Below, piece after piece: positions 56,432 through 64,000 of a stretch of DNA of 64,000 nucleotides (positions are counted from its first letter, which is position 1; every line of letters begins with the position of its first letter). The stretch comes from Rhodococcus gordoniae (lineage in GTDB: Bacteria > Actinomycetota > Actinomycetes > Mycobacteriales > Mycobacteriaceae): NCBI RefSeq assembly GCF_001646655.1, contig NZ_LPZN01000016.1, forward strand, positions 30,762-94,761. Reading direction: 5' to 3'. A program made the position numbers and the translations under genes. The notes under the pieces are model-generated. The model did not search any database. It saw only the letters and a program-made list of their open reading frames with translations, and had not been told where the DNA came from.

Positions 56432-58474
56432 ATGCCCGATCGCTCCGCAGCACGCAGCCGGCAGGCACCGACCGCCGACAGTCCCGACCGGATCCGCAAC
56501 GTTGCCCTGGTGGGGTGCAGCGGATCCGGGAAGACCACCCTCGCCGAATCCCTCGCCGTGGCAGCGGGCGCCGTCGGGCGTGCCGGGCGCGTGGCCGAGG
56601 GCACGACGGTGTCCGACTACGAGGAGATCGAACAGCGGCACCGCCGGTCGGTGCAGCTGTCCGTGGTGCCCCTCGAATGGAACGGCATCAAGATCAACCT
56701 GATCGACACGCCCGGCCACCCCGACTTCGACGCGGAGGTCCGCGCGGGTCTGCATGCGGCCGACGCGGCGATCTTCGTCGTCTCCGCCACCGATCCGATC
56801 AGCGCCGCGACCCGCGCCCTCTGGCGTGAGTGCGACGACGAGGCCGTTCCTCGCGCGATCGTGGTGAACAAACTCGATGTCGCCCGGCACGGCTACGACG
56901 ACATGCTCTCGGACTGCCACGATGCCTTCGGGCTGGGGCCCGACACCCTGCGGGCCCTGTTCTATCCCGTCTACGACGGCGACCGCCCGATCGGATCGAT
57001 GGGGCTGCTGACGGGCCGCAACTACGGCGAACCGGGCCCGTGCCCGGTCTCCACCGAGGCACGGGAAAGCCTGGTGGAGGCCATCTCCGGCCAGGACGAC
57101 ACGCTCATGGAGCGGTTCATCGCCGGCGAGCAACTCGACACCGCCTCCCTGCAGGAAGGGCTCACCCGCGAGATCCTGGCCTGCACCCTGCACCCGGCCG
57201 TCCCCGCGGACGAGACGGGTATCGGGTCCGTCGAACTGCTCGAATTGATCACCACCGGCTTCCCTGCCCCGACACACCGCGGTCGCGGGGCACCGCCGTG
57301 CGACCCGGAAGGTCCGCTCACAGCGCAGGTCGTGCGCGTGGCCGGCGACTCCTATGTGGGCCGGATCAGCCTGGTGCGCGTGTACTCCGGCACGCTCCGG
57401 CCCGACACGATCGTGGCGCTGGCCGACAGCGACCGCGACAGCCGCGAACGCATCCCTGCCCTGACGAGCCCGTTCGGCAAACAGCAACGCCCGGTCGGTG
57501 AGGCGGTCGCGGGAGACATCGTCTCCGTCGGGAAACTCGCAACGGCGCAACCCGGAGACGTCCTGCACGACCCCGACCGTCCGGTCTCGCTCGACCGGTG
57601 GCCGACCCCGACACCGCTGCTGCCCGTCGCGATCGAAGCGCACACCCGCACCGACGACGACAAACTGTCCCAGGCCCTCTCGCGACTGGCCGCCGAGGAT
57701 CCGGCGCTGCGCGTCGAGCAGAATCCCGAGACCCACCAGCTCGTGTTGTGGTGCACGGGTGAGGCACACTCGGAGCTGGTCCTCGAACGGCTGCGTACCC
57801 GGCACGGTGTGCAGGTCGACACGGTCGAGCATCGGGTGCCGCTGAAGGAAACCTTCGCCGCCTCAGCGAAAGGTCACGGCCGGCTCGTCAAACAGTCCGG
57901 CGGACACGGTCAGTACGCCGTCGTCGACGTCGAGGTCGAGCCGTTGCCGGTGGGGAGCGGTGTCGTCTTCGCCGAGCGGGTGGTCGGCGGTGCGGTTCCA
58001 CGTCAGTTCATCCCGTCCGTGGAGAAGGGCGTGTACGCACAGGCGGAGAAGGGGGTGACGACGGGATATCCGCTCGTCGACGTGCAGGTCACCCTGGTCG
58101 ACGGTAAAGCCCACTCGGTGGATTCGTCCGACGCGGCCTTCCAGGCGGCAGCGGGACTCGCCCTGCGGGACGCGGCCTCGCACAGCACGGTTCGAGTGCT
58201 CGAGCCGGTCGCTGCCGTACGGGTGATCGTGCCCGAGGAGTTCCTCGGAGCCGTCCTGGGCGATCTGTCCGCCCGGCGCGGCCGGGTACTCGGCACCGAA
58301 TCACCGGCACCGGGAATCGCACTGCTGCGCGCGGAGGTTCCCGAACTCGAACTCGGCCGCTATCCGGTGGAACTGCGGTCCATCACGCAGGGCACCGCCG
58401 ACTTCGCGCGCCAGTACCTGCGGCACGAGCCGATGCCCGAGAACCTCGCCGCCCGATACGGGGGGTCGGACTAG
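56432..58474 (+). CDS. Elongation factor G-like GTPase (EF-G2)
   Basis: A 680-aa paralogue of EF-G. P-loop GCSGSGKT (28-35), G3 DTPGH (92-96) and G4 NKLD (146-149) are present, followed by domains II-V (domain IV with GHGQYAVVDVEVEPL). The P-loop differs from the AHIDAGKT of true EF-G, as in mycobacterial FusA2 (Rv0120c). Its role is unknown; FusA2-type proteins do not replace EF-G. GAGGGAG precedes the ATG, and TAGACT (56396-56401) is a likely -10 box. The TAG stop forms part of the target duplication of the next element. Confidence 0.92.
   Translation: MPDRSAARSRQAPTADSPDRIRNVALVGCSGSGKTTLAESLAVAAGAVGRAGRVAEGTTVSDYEEIEQRHRRSVQLSVVPLEWNGIKINLIDTPGHPDFDAEVRAGLHAADAAIFVVSATDPISAATRALWRECDDEAVPRAIVVNKLDVARHGYDDMLSDCHDAFGLGPDTLRALFYPVYDGDRPIGSMGLLTGRNYGEPGPCPVSTEARESLVEAISGQDDTLMERFIAGEQLDTASLQEGLTREILACTLHPAVPADETGIGSVELLELITTGFPAPTHRGRGAPPCDPEGPLTAQVVRVAGDSYVGRISLVRVYSGTLRPDTIVALADSDRDSRERIPALTSPFGKQQRPVGEAVAGDIVSVGKLATAQPGDVLHDPDRPVSLDRWPTPTPLLPVAIEAHTRTDDDKLSQALSRLAAEDPALRVEQNPETHQLVLWCTGEAHSELVLERLRTRHGVQVDTVEHRVPLKETFAASAKGHGRLVKQSGGHGQYAVVDVEVEPLPVGSGVVFAERVVGGAVPRQFIPSVEKGVYAQAEKGVTTGYPLVDVQVTLVDGKAHSVDSSDAAFQAAAGLALRDAASHSTVRVLEPVAAVRVIVPEEFLGAVLGDLSARRGRVLGTESPAPGIALLRAEVPELELGRYPVELRSITQGTADFARQYLRHEPMPENLAARYGGSD
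58471..58474. repeat. Left target-site duplication CTAG
   Basis: CTAG here is repeated at 59516-59519 directly outside the right end. The TAG of the left copy is the EF-G2 stop codon. Confidence 0.85.
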
Positions 58475-58489
58475 GCCGTGTTTCGAAAG
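58475..58489 (+). repeat. Left terminal inverted repeat of the IS
   Basis: GCCGTGTTTCGAAAG pairs with the right end at 59501-59515 in 12 of 15 positions. Confidence 0.85.
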
Positions 58490-58598
58490 TGATCTTGAAC
58501 CGAGATGGTGCCAGCAGGAGTGTCGCAACAACTGAATGAGTGAAGTCTCCGGTATCGGGGTTTAGCGACCAAGCAAAACCTTGAATACCGGAGACCTC

Positions 58599-59507
58599 GT
58601 GCCCAGCGTAGCCGTCCAGCGGCGCGCGGACCTGACCGACGCCCAGTGGGCGCGGTTGGCGCCGCTGCTGCCCTGTCCACAGAAGACCGGCCGTCCACCG
58701 AAATGGACGAAACGCCAGCTCATCGACGGAATCAGGTGGCGCATCCGCACCGGCGCACCGTGGCGGGAGATGCCGACACGATATGGACCGTGGCAGACGG
58801 TCTACGGACTGTTCCGCCGGTGGCAACGCGCCGGGGTGTGGACGCAGATCCTGACCGCGTTGCAGGCCCTGGCCGACGCTGCCGGTGAGATCACGTGGGA
58901 CGTGAGCGTCGACTCGACGATCGCACGGGCCCACCAGCACGCCGCTGGAGCCCGCAAAGACGGTGATCTCCAGCGTGAGCCACCCGGCGGGGTCGAGACC
59001 GAACCGGACGACCACGCCTTGGGTCGTTCGCGGGGCGGGTGGACCACCAAGGCGCATCTGGCCTGCGAACAGGGCCGCAAGCCCTTGTCGATCGTGATTA
59101 CCGCCGGTCAATACGGGGACAGCCCGCAGTTCACGACGGTTCTCGCTGCGATCGAGGTGCCTCGCCTCGGTGGTGGCCGGGCTCGGACGCGACCGGATCG
59201 AGTGTTGGCGGACAAGGCGTACAGCAGCGCTGCCAATCGCGCTCACCTGCGTAAACGCGGGATTCGGGCGACGATTCCGGTCAAGTCGGATCAGGTGGAA
59301 CATCGCCGACGCAGAGGATCGGCCGGCGGTAGGCCGCCGGAGTTCGATCCCGCACTCTACAAGCAGCGGCATGCTGTCGAGTGCGGGATCAACCTGCTCA
59401 AGCAGAATCGTGCTGTGGCAACGAGATACGACAAGCTCGCGGTCCGTTACACAGCGGTGGTGCGTATCGCTGCGATCAATATGTGGTTGCGGAGCGCTTG
59501 CTTATGA
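58599..59507 (+). CDS. IS5-family DDE transposase
   Basis: A 302-aa transposase in a single uninterrupted frame. The N-terminal DUF4096-type domain ([13 protein letters not shown] to [21 protein letters not shown]) binds the ends. The catalytic residues are probably Asp105 in VDSTIARAH, Asp205 in LADKAYSS and Glu261 in [13 protein letters not shown] chose the GTG at 58599, which has GGAG 5 nt upstream; a TTG at 58581 is an alternative. Many IS427 relatives need a frameshift to make this protein, and this copy does not. Confidence 0.93.
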   Translation: MPSVAVQRRADLTDAQWARLAPLLPCPQKTGRPPKWTKRQLIDGIRWRIRTGAPWREMPTRYGPWQTVYGLFRRWQRAGVWTQILTALQALADAAGEITWDVSVDSTIARAHQHAAGARKDGDLQREPPGGVETEPDDHALGRSRGGWTTKAHLACEQGRKPLSIVITAGQYGDSPQFTTVLAAIEVPRLGGGRARTRPDRVLADKAYSSAANRAHLRKRGIRATIPVKSDQVEHRRRRGSAGGRPPEFDPALYKQRHAVECGINLLKQNRAVATRYDKLAVRYTAVVRIAAINMWLRSACL

Positions 59508-59515
59508 AACAGGGC
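59501..59515 (-). repeat. Right terminal inverted repeat of the IS
   Basis: The complement reads GCCCTGTTTCATAAG, matching the left end in 12 of 15 positions. The CTAG duplicate follows at 59516-59519. Confidence 0.85.
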
Positions 59516-59548
59516 CTAGCCGCCACACCTTCCGGACAACGTGCCAGC

Positions 59549-60349
59549 ATGAACGCCATGAGCGTTCTGCTGTGCTTCCACGCGCACCCCGACGACGAGG
59601 TGTTCCTCACCGGCGGCGTGATGCGCCTGGCCGCCGACGCCGGACACCGGGTCGTGCTCGTCGTCGCCACCGACGGAGCCCGCGGTGAGTATCCCGACGG
59701 ACTGCTCGCACCCGGCGAATCTCTCGCCGCACGGCGCACGAAGGAACTCGAAGAGTCCGCTCGCGCGCTGGGTGCCGCCCGGGTGGTGTCCTTCGGCTAC
59801 GGCGATTCGGGGATGGCCGGCACGAGCGGCAACCAGGACCCCGACGCCTTCGCGAACGCCGATCCGGGCGAGGCGGGAGCACGGCTGGCCGCGGTGATCG
59901 AGCAGGAACGCGCCGATGTCGTCACCATCTACGACGCGCACGGCGGATACGGCCATCCCGACCACATCCAGGTCCACCGCGCCGGGGTCCACGCCGAACG
60001 CATGACCGGGCACGACACCGTCTACGAGGCCTCGACGAACCGGGATCACCTGAAGCGGCTGTTCTCGGCGCTGCCGGACGCACCGGACGATGTGCGGCCT
60101 CCGGACCTCGAGACCTTCGGTCTGCCGGAGTCGGAACTGACCACCGCGGTGGATGTGTCGACGGCGCTGGACGCCAAACGCGCGGCGATGGTCGGTTACG
60201 AATCGCAGATCGGCGACTTCGGACCGATGCTGACCATGCCCGAGGAACATCTGCGGGCCGCGTTCGGTGTCGAATGGTTCCGGCGACGCGGTGGTGCGCC
60301 CGGTCTGCGGGAGACCGGTCTCCCGCTCCGACCGCCGACATCGACGTGA
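59549..60349 (+). CDS. PIG-L/LmbE-family deacetylase (MshB/Mca-like)
   Basis: A 266-aa zinc-dependent N-acetylglucosaminyl deacetylase family protein. The metal motif AHPDDE is at 12-17 and the second site at about 130-145 is AHGGYGHPDHIQVH. In actinobacteria such proteins deacetylate the mycothiol precursor or cleave mycothiol conjugates, but the exact subgroup is uncertain. The ATG at 59549 is 29 bp beyond the IS duplication, so the insertion has separated it from EF-G2 and possibly from its own promoter. Confidence 0.9.
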   Translation: MNAMSVLLCFHAHPDDEVFLTGGVMRLAADAGHRVVLVVATDGARGEYPDGLLAPGESLAARRTKELEESARALGAARVVSFGYGDSGMAGTSGNQDPDAFANADPGEAGARLAAVIEQERADVVTIYDAHGGYGHPDHIQVHRAGVHAERMTGHDTVYEASTNRDHLKRLFSALPDAPDDVRPPDLETFGLPESELTTAVDVSTALDAKRAAMVGYESQIGDFGPMLTMPEEHLRAAFGVEWFRRRGGAPGLRETGLPLRPPTST

Positions 60350-60428
60350 GCAGAACCGTTGCAGCCGTTTGATCGTCCCGACGCTCGGGTACCGCTCCCC
60401 TGCACCTACGAACGAAGGACGGACGTCG

Positions 60429-60623
60429 ATGGACAACGCCCCCAAGCACGGCTCCGGCCGCCCCGAGGACAACGACGACCTCACCGGCCGGAAGATCGAG
60501 AACCTCGTCGACAAGCTCGAACAGAAGGTCGAGAACGAACGCGAGGAGGAAGGCGCGGCCGGCAGCATCTCGGACCGGGTGAAGACGGAGAAGGTCGAGC
60601 CCGACGATCAGGCCCCCGAGTGA
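60429..60623 (+). CDS. Small acidic protein of unknown function
   Basis: A 64-aa very hydrophilic protein, about one third Asp and Glu, with a likely coiled coil at 23-44 (KIENLVDKLEQKVENEREEE). Third-position GC is about 95 percent and GAAGGACGG precedes the ATG, so it is probably a real gene. It is 79 bp after the deacetylase and converges with the alcohol dehydrogenase. No known family is recognised. Confidence 0.65.
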   Translation: MDNAPKHGSGRPEDNDDLTGRKIENLVDKLEQKVENEREEEGAAGSISDRVKTEKVEPDDQAPE

Positions 60624-60630
60624 GCCGCGT

Positions 60631-61788
60631 TCAGCCGTAGATCCGTGCGTAGAGCTCGCGGATCTCGTCGGCCGTCGGGATCCTGGGGTTGTTGTTCGGA
60701 GATCCCGACGCCAGTGCCTGCTCGGCCATGACCGGGACCCGCTCGTCCCAGGTCCGCCTGTCGATGCCGTAGGACTTGGGCGTGGGCACCTCCACGTCGC
60801 GGCACAGTTCTTTCAGCGCGACGAGCAGATCGGCAGCGGCCGTCGCGTCCGAAGCGTCCGCCGACGTCGCGCCGAGAGCGCGGGCACATTCGGCGTAACG
60901 GGGTTCGGCCGCATCCACCGAGAACTCGGTGACCGCCGGGAACAGCATCGCGTTCGACAGGCCGTGCGCGACGTGGAAGTGCGCCCCGATCGGCCGGCTC
61001 ATGCCGTGCACGAGCGCGACGCTGGAGTTGGAGAATGCGATCCCGGCCTGCGTGGCGGCCAGCATCATCTGCTCGCGCGCCGCGGCATCCTGTCCGTCCG
61101 CGTAGACGCGCCGCAGCACCCGTCCGATGGTGCCGATCGCGACGAGCGCGAGACCGTCGGAGAACGGGTTCGCCTTCCTGCTGACGTAGGCCTCGATGGC
61201 GTGGGTGAGTGCGTCCACGCCGGTGTCCGCGGTCAGCCGCGGGGGCATCGTCATGGTGAGCCGGTAGTCGACGATCGCCGCGACCGGCAGGAAGGCCAGG
61301 CCGGGGCACAGCATCTTCTCGTCGGTCTCGCTGTCGCTGATGACTGTGAACTGCGTTGCCTCGGAGCCACTTCCCGCCGTGGTGGGCACGGCGATCACCG
61401 GTAACGCCGGACCGGTGTTGTCGCGCGGCGCCTTGTAGTCGCGCATGTGCCCGCCCTGCCGGGCGAGCAGGCCCAGCGCCTTCGCGGTGTCCATCGGGCT
61501 CCCCCCGCCGAACCCGATCACGCAGTCGGCGTCGTGCTCGGCGACCGCCGCGACACCCGCGTCGAGTGAGGCGGTGGTGGGGTCGGGCACGGTGTCGGCG
61601 AAGACCGCGGGGTGCAGTCCGGCGGCGTCGAGCTGCGCGACCATCCGATCCACCGCACCCGTACCGACCAGGAACTTGTCGGTCACCACCAGGGGCCGGG
61701 CGAGCCCGAGTCCGGCGACGACCTCCCCGATCTCGGCGACGGCACCTCCGCCGACGCGCATGATGCGTGGAAGTGCGATGGAAGCCAC
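60631..61788 (-). CDS. Iron-containing alcohol dehydrogenase
   Basis: A 385-aa group III alcohol dehydrogenase. GGGSPMDTAK (about 95-104) binds NAD. The metal site is formed by Asp and His in TGVDALTHAIEAYV and by the histidines of GMSRPIGAHFHVAHG. It interconverts an alcohol and aldehyde or ketone; the substrate is unknown. The GTG at 61788 follows AGGGGGAT. It is downstream of the ADP-ribosylglycohydrolase on the same strand, 88 bp apart, and may share its NrtR-type control. Confidence 0.93.
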   Translation of the reverse strand: MASIALPRIMRVGGGAVAEIGEVVAGLGLARPLVVTDKFLVGTGAVDRMVAQLDAAGLHPAVFADTVPDPTTASLDAGVAAVAEHDADCVIGFGGGSPMDTAKALGLLARQGGHMRDYKAPRDNTGPALPVIAVPTTAGSGSEATQFTVISDSETDEKMLCPGLAFLPVAAIVDYRLTMTMPPRLTADTGVDALTHAIEAYVSRKANPFSDGLALVAIGTIGRVLRRVYADGQDAAAREQMMLAATQAGIAFSNSSVALVHGMSRPIGAHFHVAHGLSNAMLFPAVTEFSVDAAEPRYAECARALGATSADASDATAAADLLVALKELCRDVEVPTPKSYGIDRRTWDERVPVMAEQALASGSPNNNPRIPTADEIRELYARIYG

Positions 61789-61876
61789 GTGCGATCCCCC
61801 TCGAATATCCGGCCGACAGGTCGTGTCTACCGCATCACAGTCGCGAGCGGAGGCATCCGGCGGATCTCGGGGAGTC

Positions 61877-62857
61877 TCAGCTCTCGACGACCCGCAACCG
61901 TGCGCCGTGTTCGCCGGAGCCCTTCCGTGCGGTGAGCAGCCCGAGGCGCTCGAGGTCGTCCGCGCGGTAACCGGGCCACCCGTGCAGCATGCGACGCCAC
62001 CGCTCCGGAACCGCGGACGCACCCCAGCGTGCGCCCAGCAGTCCGCCCGCGATGGCCGCGACCGTGTCGGTGTCGTTGCCGGCGCGCACGGCGAGTTCGA
62101 GTGCCTCCGGCAGGTGTCCGGGGCCGTCGGTGCGGGCGTGTGTGATAGCCCACCACGCGGTCTGCAGGGCGTGGACGACCCAGCCGTTGTTGTCGAACAC
62201 GCGGGGGCTCGGCGCGGCCTCGGCCTCCTCGAGCAACACCGTCCACCGCTGCTCGGCAGGTCGCGGCAGGTGGGACAACACGATCCGCACCCCGTCGAAG
62301 GTGCCGTGGAGGACGGCGTGACGGATCGCGAACGACCACAGGCGGCACGCTTCGGATGCCTGCTCGTCCGCGTGGGTGAGGCTGCTGATCGCATGGGCCG
62401 CGGCCAGGCACCGCTCGGCGTCGTCGAGGAAGGCGAGCCCGACGGGTGCGGTGCGCATGAGCGATCCGTTACCGCCGGTGCGTCCCGGGAGGCTGCGGGC
62501 GCGCGCCGTCATGCCGGCGGCGGTGGGGCCCGCCTCGCGCAGGACGGCACGCGTCTGGTTGCCGATGTCCTTGGGGTCGGTGGCGTACCAGCGGAGGAAC
62601 TGCGCCGCGACCGCGTCGAGTCCGGCACCCTGTCCGATGTCGACGCCGGTCGCCGAGACCTCGGCGATGGCGAGGGCCATGGAGGTGTCGTCGGTCCACT
62701 CGCCGGGCGCGAACGGCCCGAGTCCGCCGCCGATCATGTCGACGGGCGTGGTGGCCGTCGGATACGTGAATTCGTATCCCGCCCCGAGTGCGTCACCTGC
62801 TGCGGTGGCGAGCAGGACTCCGGCGGCCCGGTCGTTCTGTGCTGCGGTCGTTTCCAT
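61877..62857 (-). CDS. ADP-ribosylglycohydrolase family protein
   Basis: A 326-aa DraG/ARH-type hydrolase that removes ADP-ribose from proteins or small molecules. EWTDDTSMAL (53-62) gives Thr55, Asp56 and Asp57 for the two magnesium ions, and GNDTDTVAAIAGGLLGA near 270 supplies the C-terminal Asp pair. It is divergent from the NrtR regulator, 52 bp between starts, with a perfect palindrome between them. The reaction would release ADP-ribose, the usual ligand of NrtR proteins. Confidence 0.92.
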   Translation of the reverse strand: METTAAQNDRAAGVLLATAAGDALGAGYEFTYPTATTPVDMIGGGLGPFAPGEWTDDTSMALAIAEVSATGVDIGQGAGLDAVAAQFLRWYATDPKDIGNQTRAVLREAGPTAAGMTARARSLPGRTGGNGSLMRTAPVGLAFLDDAERCLAAAHAISSLTHADEQASEACRLWSFAIRHAVLHGTFDGVRIVLSHLPRPAEQRWTVLLEEAEAAPSPRVFDNNGWVVHALQTAWWAITHARTDGPGHLPEALELAVRAGNDTDTVAAIAGGLLGARWGASAVPERWRRMLHGWPGYRADDLERLGLLTARKGSGEHGARLRVVES

Positions 62858-62880
62858 GAACCCCTCAATTCGATCAAGTC

Positions 62881-62898
62881 TGCGCTAAAGTTAGCGCA
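62881..62898. promoter_or_regulatory. Perfect palindrome, probable NrtR operator
   Basis: TGCGCTAA and TTAGCGCA are perfect 8-bp arms around AG, only 11 bp before the NrtR start and 23 bp before the ADP-ribosylglycohydrolase start. This location would let the NrtR dimer block both genes. The sequence is related in layout to NrtR sites, which share a central TTAG/CTAA pattern. Confidence 0.65.
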
Positions 62899-62909
62899 TC
62901 AATGATTGA

Positions 62910-63584
62910 ATGTCCACCATGGGCACACCGACCGATTCGACCGGCAGGTCGCTCACCGACTACCCGCGCCCCTCGGTGGCCGTGGACGTCGCGGTCCTCA
63001 CCGTCGACGAAGTCCTGAAGGTGCTGGTCGTCGAACGTCCCGAGGGCAGCTTCGCCCTGCCGGGCACCTTCCTGCACCCCGGCGAGCGACTCGCCGAAGC
63101 CGCCGAACGCGCCTTGCGCGACAAGGCCGGGCTCACGGGCGTCGACTTCCACCAGCTGGCCATGCTCGACGATCCCGAGCGCGACGACCGCGGATGGGTG
63201 CTGTCGATGGCCCACGGCGCCGCAGTGCCGGTCGCCGAAATCCCCGCCGAGGCGCATCTCGTGCCGACGACCGAGACCACCGGCCTCGCCTTCGACCATG
63301 CCGAGATCGTCGACCTGGCCGTCGCCGACCTGCGTCGCCGGTACTCCGCCGCAGTCGACCCCGGCAACTTCCTCGGCGAGCAGTTCACCGTGCTCGACCT
63401 GCGGATGCTGTACGAAACCGTCTATGCCCGCAGCTATCCCAAGGACACCTTCCGCCGGCACCTGCTGCACGGCCTCGAACCCACCGGCGAACTGCGCAGG
63501 GAGGGCACAGGTCGCCCCGCCGAGATCTACCGCCGGCGCGACACTCCCCTGCCGTCGTCCACCGCCGCCTTCCTGCTGCAGTGA
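62910..63584 (+). CDS. nrtR: NrtR-type transcriptional regulator (degenerate Nudix + winged helix)
   Basis: A 224-aa protein with a Nudix domain (about 20-150) and a C-terminal winged helix (about 155-224, with TVLDLRMLYETVYARSYPKDTFRRHLL). The Nudix box has lost its glutamates: the expected REUxEExG reads RALRDKAG (67-74), so it should not hydrolyse but bind ADP-ribose, as NrtR does. It would repress itself and the divergent glycohydrolase through the palindrome at 62881-62898. ATG codons at 62910 and 62919 are both possible starts. Confidence 0.88.
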   Translation: MSTMGTPTDSTGRSLTDYPRPSVAVDVAVLTVDEVLKVLVVERPEGSFALPGTFLHPGERLAEAAERALRDKAGLTGVDFHQLAMLDDPERDDRGWVLSMAHGAAVPVAEIPAEAHLVPTTETTGLAFDHAEIVDLAVADLRRRYSAAVDPGNFLGEQFTVLDLRMLYETVYARSYPKDTFRRHLLHGLEPTGELRREGTGRPAEIYRRRDTPLPSSTAAFLLQ

Positions 63585-63588
63585 CGCC

Positions 63589-64000
63589 TCAGGCCACCAG
63601 CGCGAGCGCGATCTCGGCGGCTACAGCGACATTCCCGCGATAGACCGCGACATTCGTCTCGAGCGAGCGCCCCTCGGTGGCCCGATGCATGTGGTCGAGC
63701 AGGAACGGGGTGAGCGCCTTACCGCGCATCCCGGTCTCAACGGCCGCGCGCTCGGCCTCCGCGAGCACCCGGTCGTGCAGTTCCGGATCGATCTGCGCCT
63801 CGGCCGCCACCGGATTCCCCACGAGCACCGCCGAGCGCAGTCCCAGCCCGTCCCGCGCCCGCGCCACCTCCGCGGCCTGTTGTGCCGACTCCACCGCGTC
63901 GACGTCGCAACCGCTGTCGCGCACGTAGAAACCGGGGAAGCGCGGGGTTCGGTAGCCGACCACGATCACCCCGAGCGTCTCGAGCCGTTCGAGTGTCGCG
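63589..64000 (-). CDS. psuG: Pseudouridine-5'-phosphate glycosidase, C-terminal part, cut by window edge
   Basis: About 137 residues of the C-terminus of PsuG, which splits pseudouridine 5'-phosphate into uracil and ribose 5-phosphate. The conserved VVGYRTPRFPGFYVRDSG, VLVGNPVAAEAQID and GKALTPFLLDHMHRATEG-like segments are visible. The start is beyond 64000. It converges with nrtR, with 4 bp between stops. Confidence 0.92.
   Translation of the reverse strand, partial: ATLERLETLGVIVVGYRTPRFPGFYVRDSGCDVDAVESAQQAAEVARARDGLGLRSAVLVGNPVAAEAQIDPELHDRVLAEAERAAVETGMRGKALTPFLLDHMHRATEGRSLETNVAVYRGNVAVAAEIALALVA

Larger units (their letters stand above)
58475..59515 (+). mobile_element. IS5-family insertion sequence, 1041 bp, intact
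   Basis: The element is bounded by 15-bp imperfect inverted repeats (GCCGTGTTTCGAAAG left; GCCCTGTTTCATAAG on the other strand at the right; 12 of 15 match) and flanked by a CTAG duplication at 58471-58474 and 59516-59519. One intact transposase gene fills it. CTAG targets and this size fit the IS427-like branch of IS5. It sits exactly at the end of the EF-G2 gene and 29 bp before the deacetylase start. Confidence 0.92.

Noticed and set aside
58441..59549. EF-G2 gene broken by the insertion sequence
   Set aside because: The stop codon lies in the left target duplication, so the reading frame is intact and ends where it did before insertion.

Overview
The window is high-GC DNA from a mycolic-acid actinomycete, most likely Rhodococcus or a close relative. 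The evidence is very high third-position GC, frequent GTG starts, many start/stop overlaps, the three-gene pntAa-pntAb-pntB layout, LipF-like, FadD and mycothiol-type enzymes, and a complete actinobacterial valine pathway. It reads as chromosome, with one insertion sequence and no tRNA, rRNA or CRISPR seen.

Layout. 1-1.4 kb: sulfate activation (cysD, start of cysN) behind a perfect 18-bp palindrome. 1.5-6.2 kb: an IclR regulator divergent from DUF1214, SDR and sulfotransferase genes, then a MarR regulator. 6.3-11.7 kb: a coupled minus-strand operon for isobutyryl-CoA to propionyl-CoA (acyl-CoA dehydrogenase, crotonase, hydroxyisobutyryl-CoA hydrolase, mmsB, mmsA). 11.9-20.4 kb: DUF1360 protein, SWIM protein plus SNF2 helicase, zinc-lacking alcohol dehydrogenase, secreted HNH nuclease, unusual AroE-like enzyme, rhodanese, thioesterase. 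20.4-25.7 kb: Lrp regulator divergent from bkdABC, which makes the isobutyryl-CoA used by the first operon, then an MFS carrier. 25.7-28.6 kb: proton-translocating transhydrogenase. 29-32.3 kb: zinc-ribbon protein, sirtuin, HIT, mycothiol-dependent-type enzyme, peptidase E and GNAT. 32.3-44.5 kb: esterases, an AprAB-like flavoprotein/ferredoxin pair with an in-frame 24-bp minisatellite, YbjN-like protein, macrodomain, malQ, fadD with marR.

44.7-51.6 kb holds a translationally coupled SMC-type operon, jetA-jetB-jetC (TIGR02677, TIGR02678, TIGR02680), resembling the type II Wadjet plasmid-defence system. The usual fourth gene, the jetD nuclease (TIGR02679/DUF2399), is absent and a terminator hairpin follows jetC directly. 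This is the best candidate here for an undescribed or altered system.

51.7-64 kb: thiolase, membrane protein, a chorismate-mutase-fold protein that appears to have lost three active-site residues, aldehyde dehydrogenase, an EF-G paralogue whose stop codon lies within the target duplication of an IS5-family element, a PIG-L deacetylase, an iron alcohol dehydrogenase, an ADP-ribosylglycohydrolase divergent from an NrtR regulator across a perfect palindrome, and the end of psuG.

Start positions were chosen from ribosome-binding sites, overlaps and promoter spacing. Family names rest on motif recognition by eye; no database search was run.
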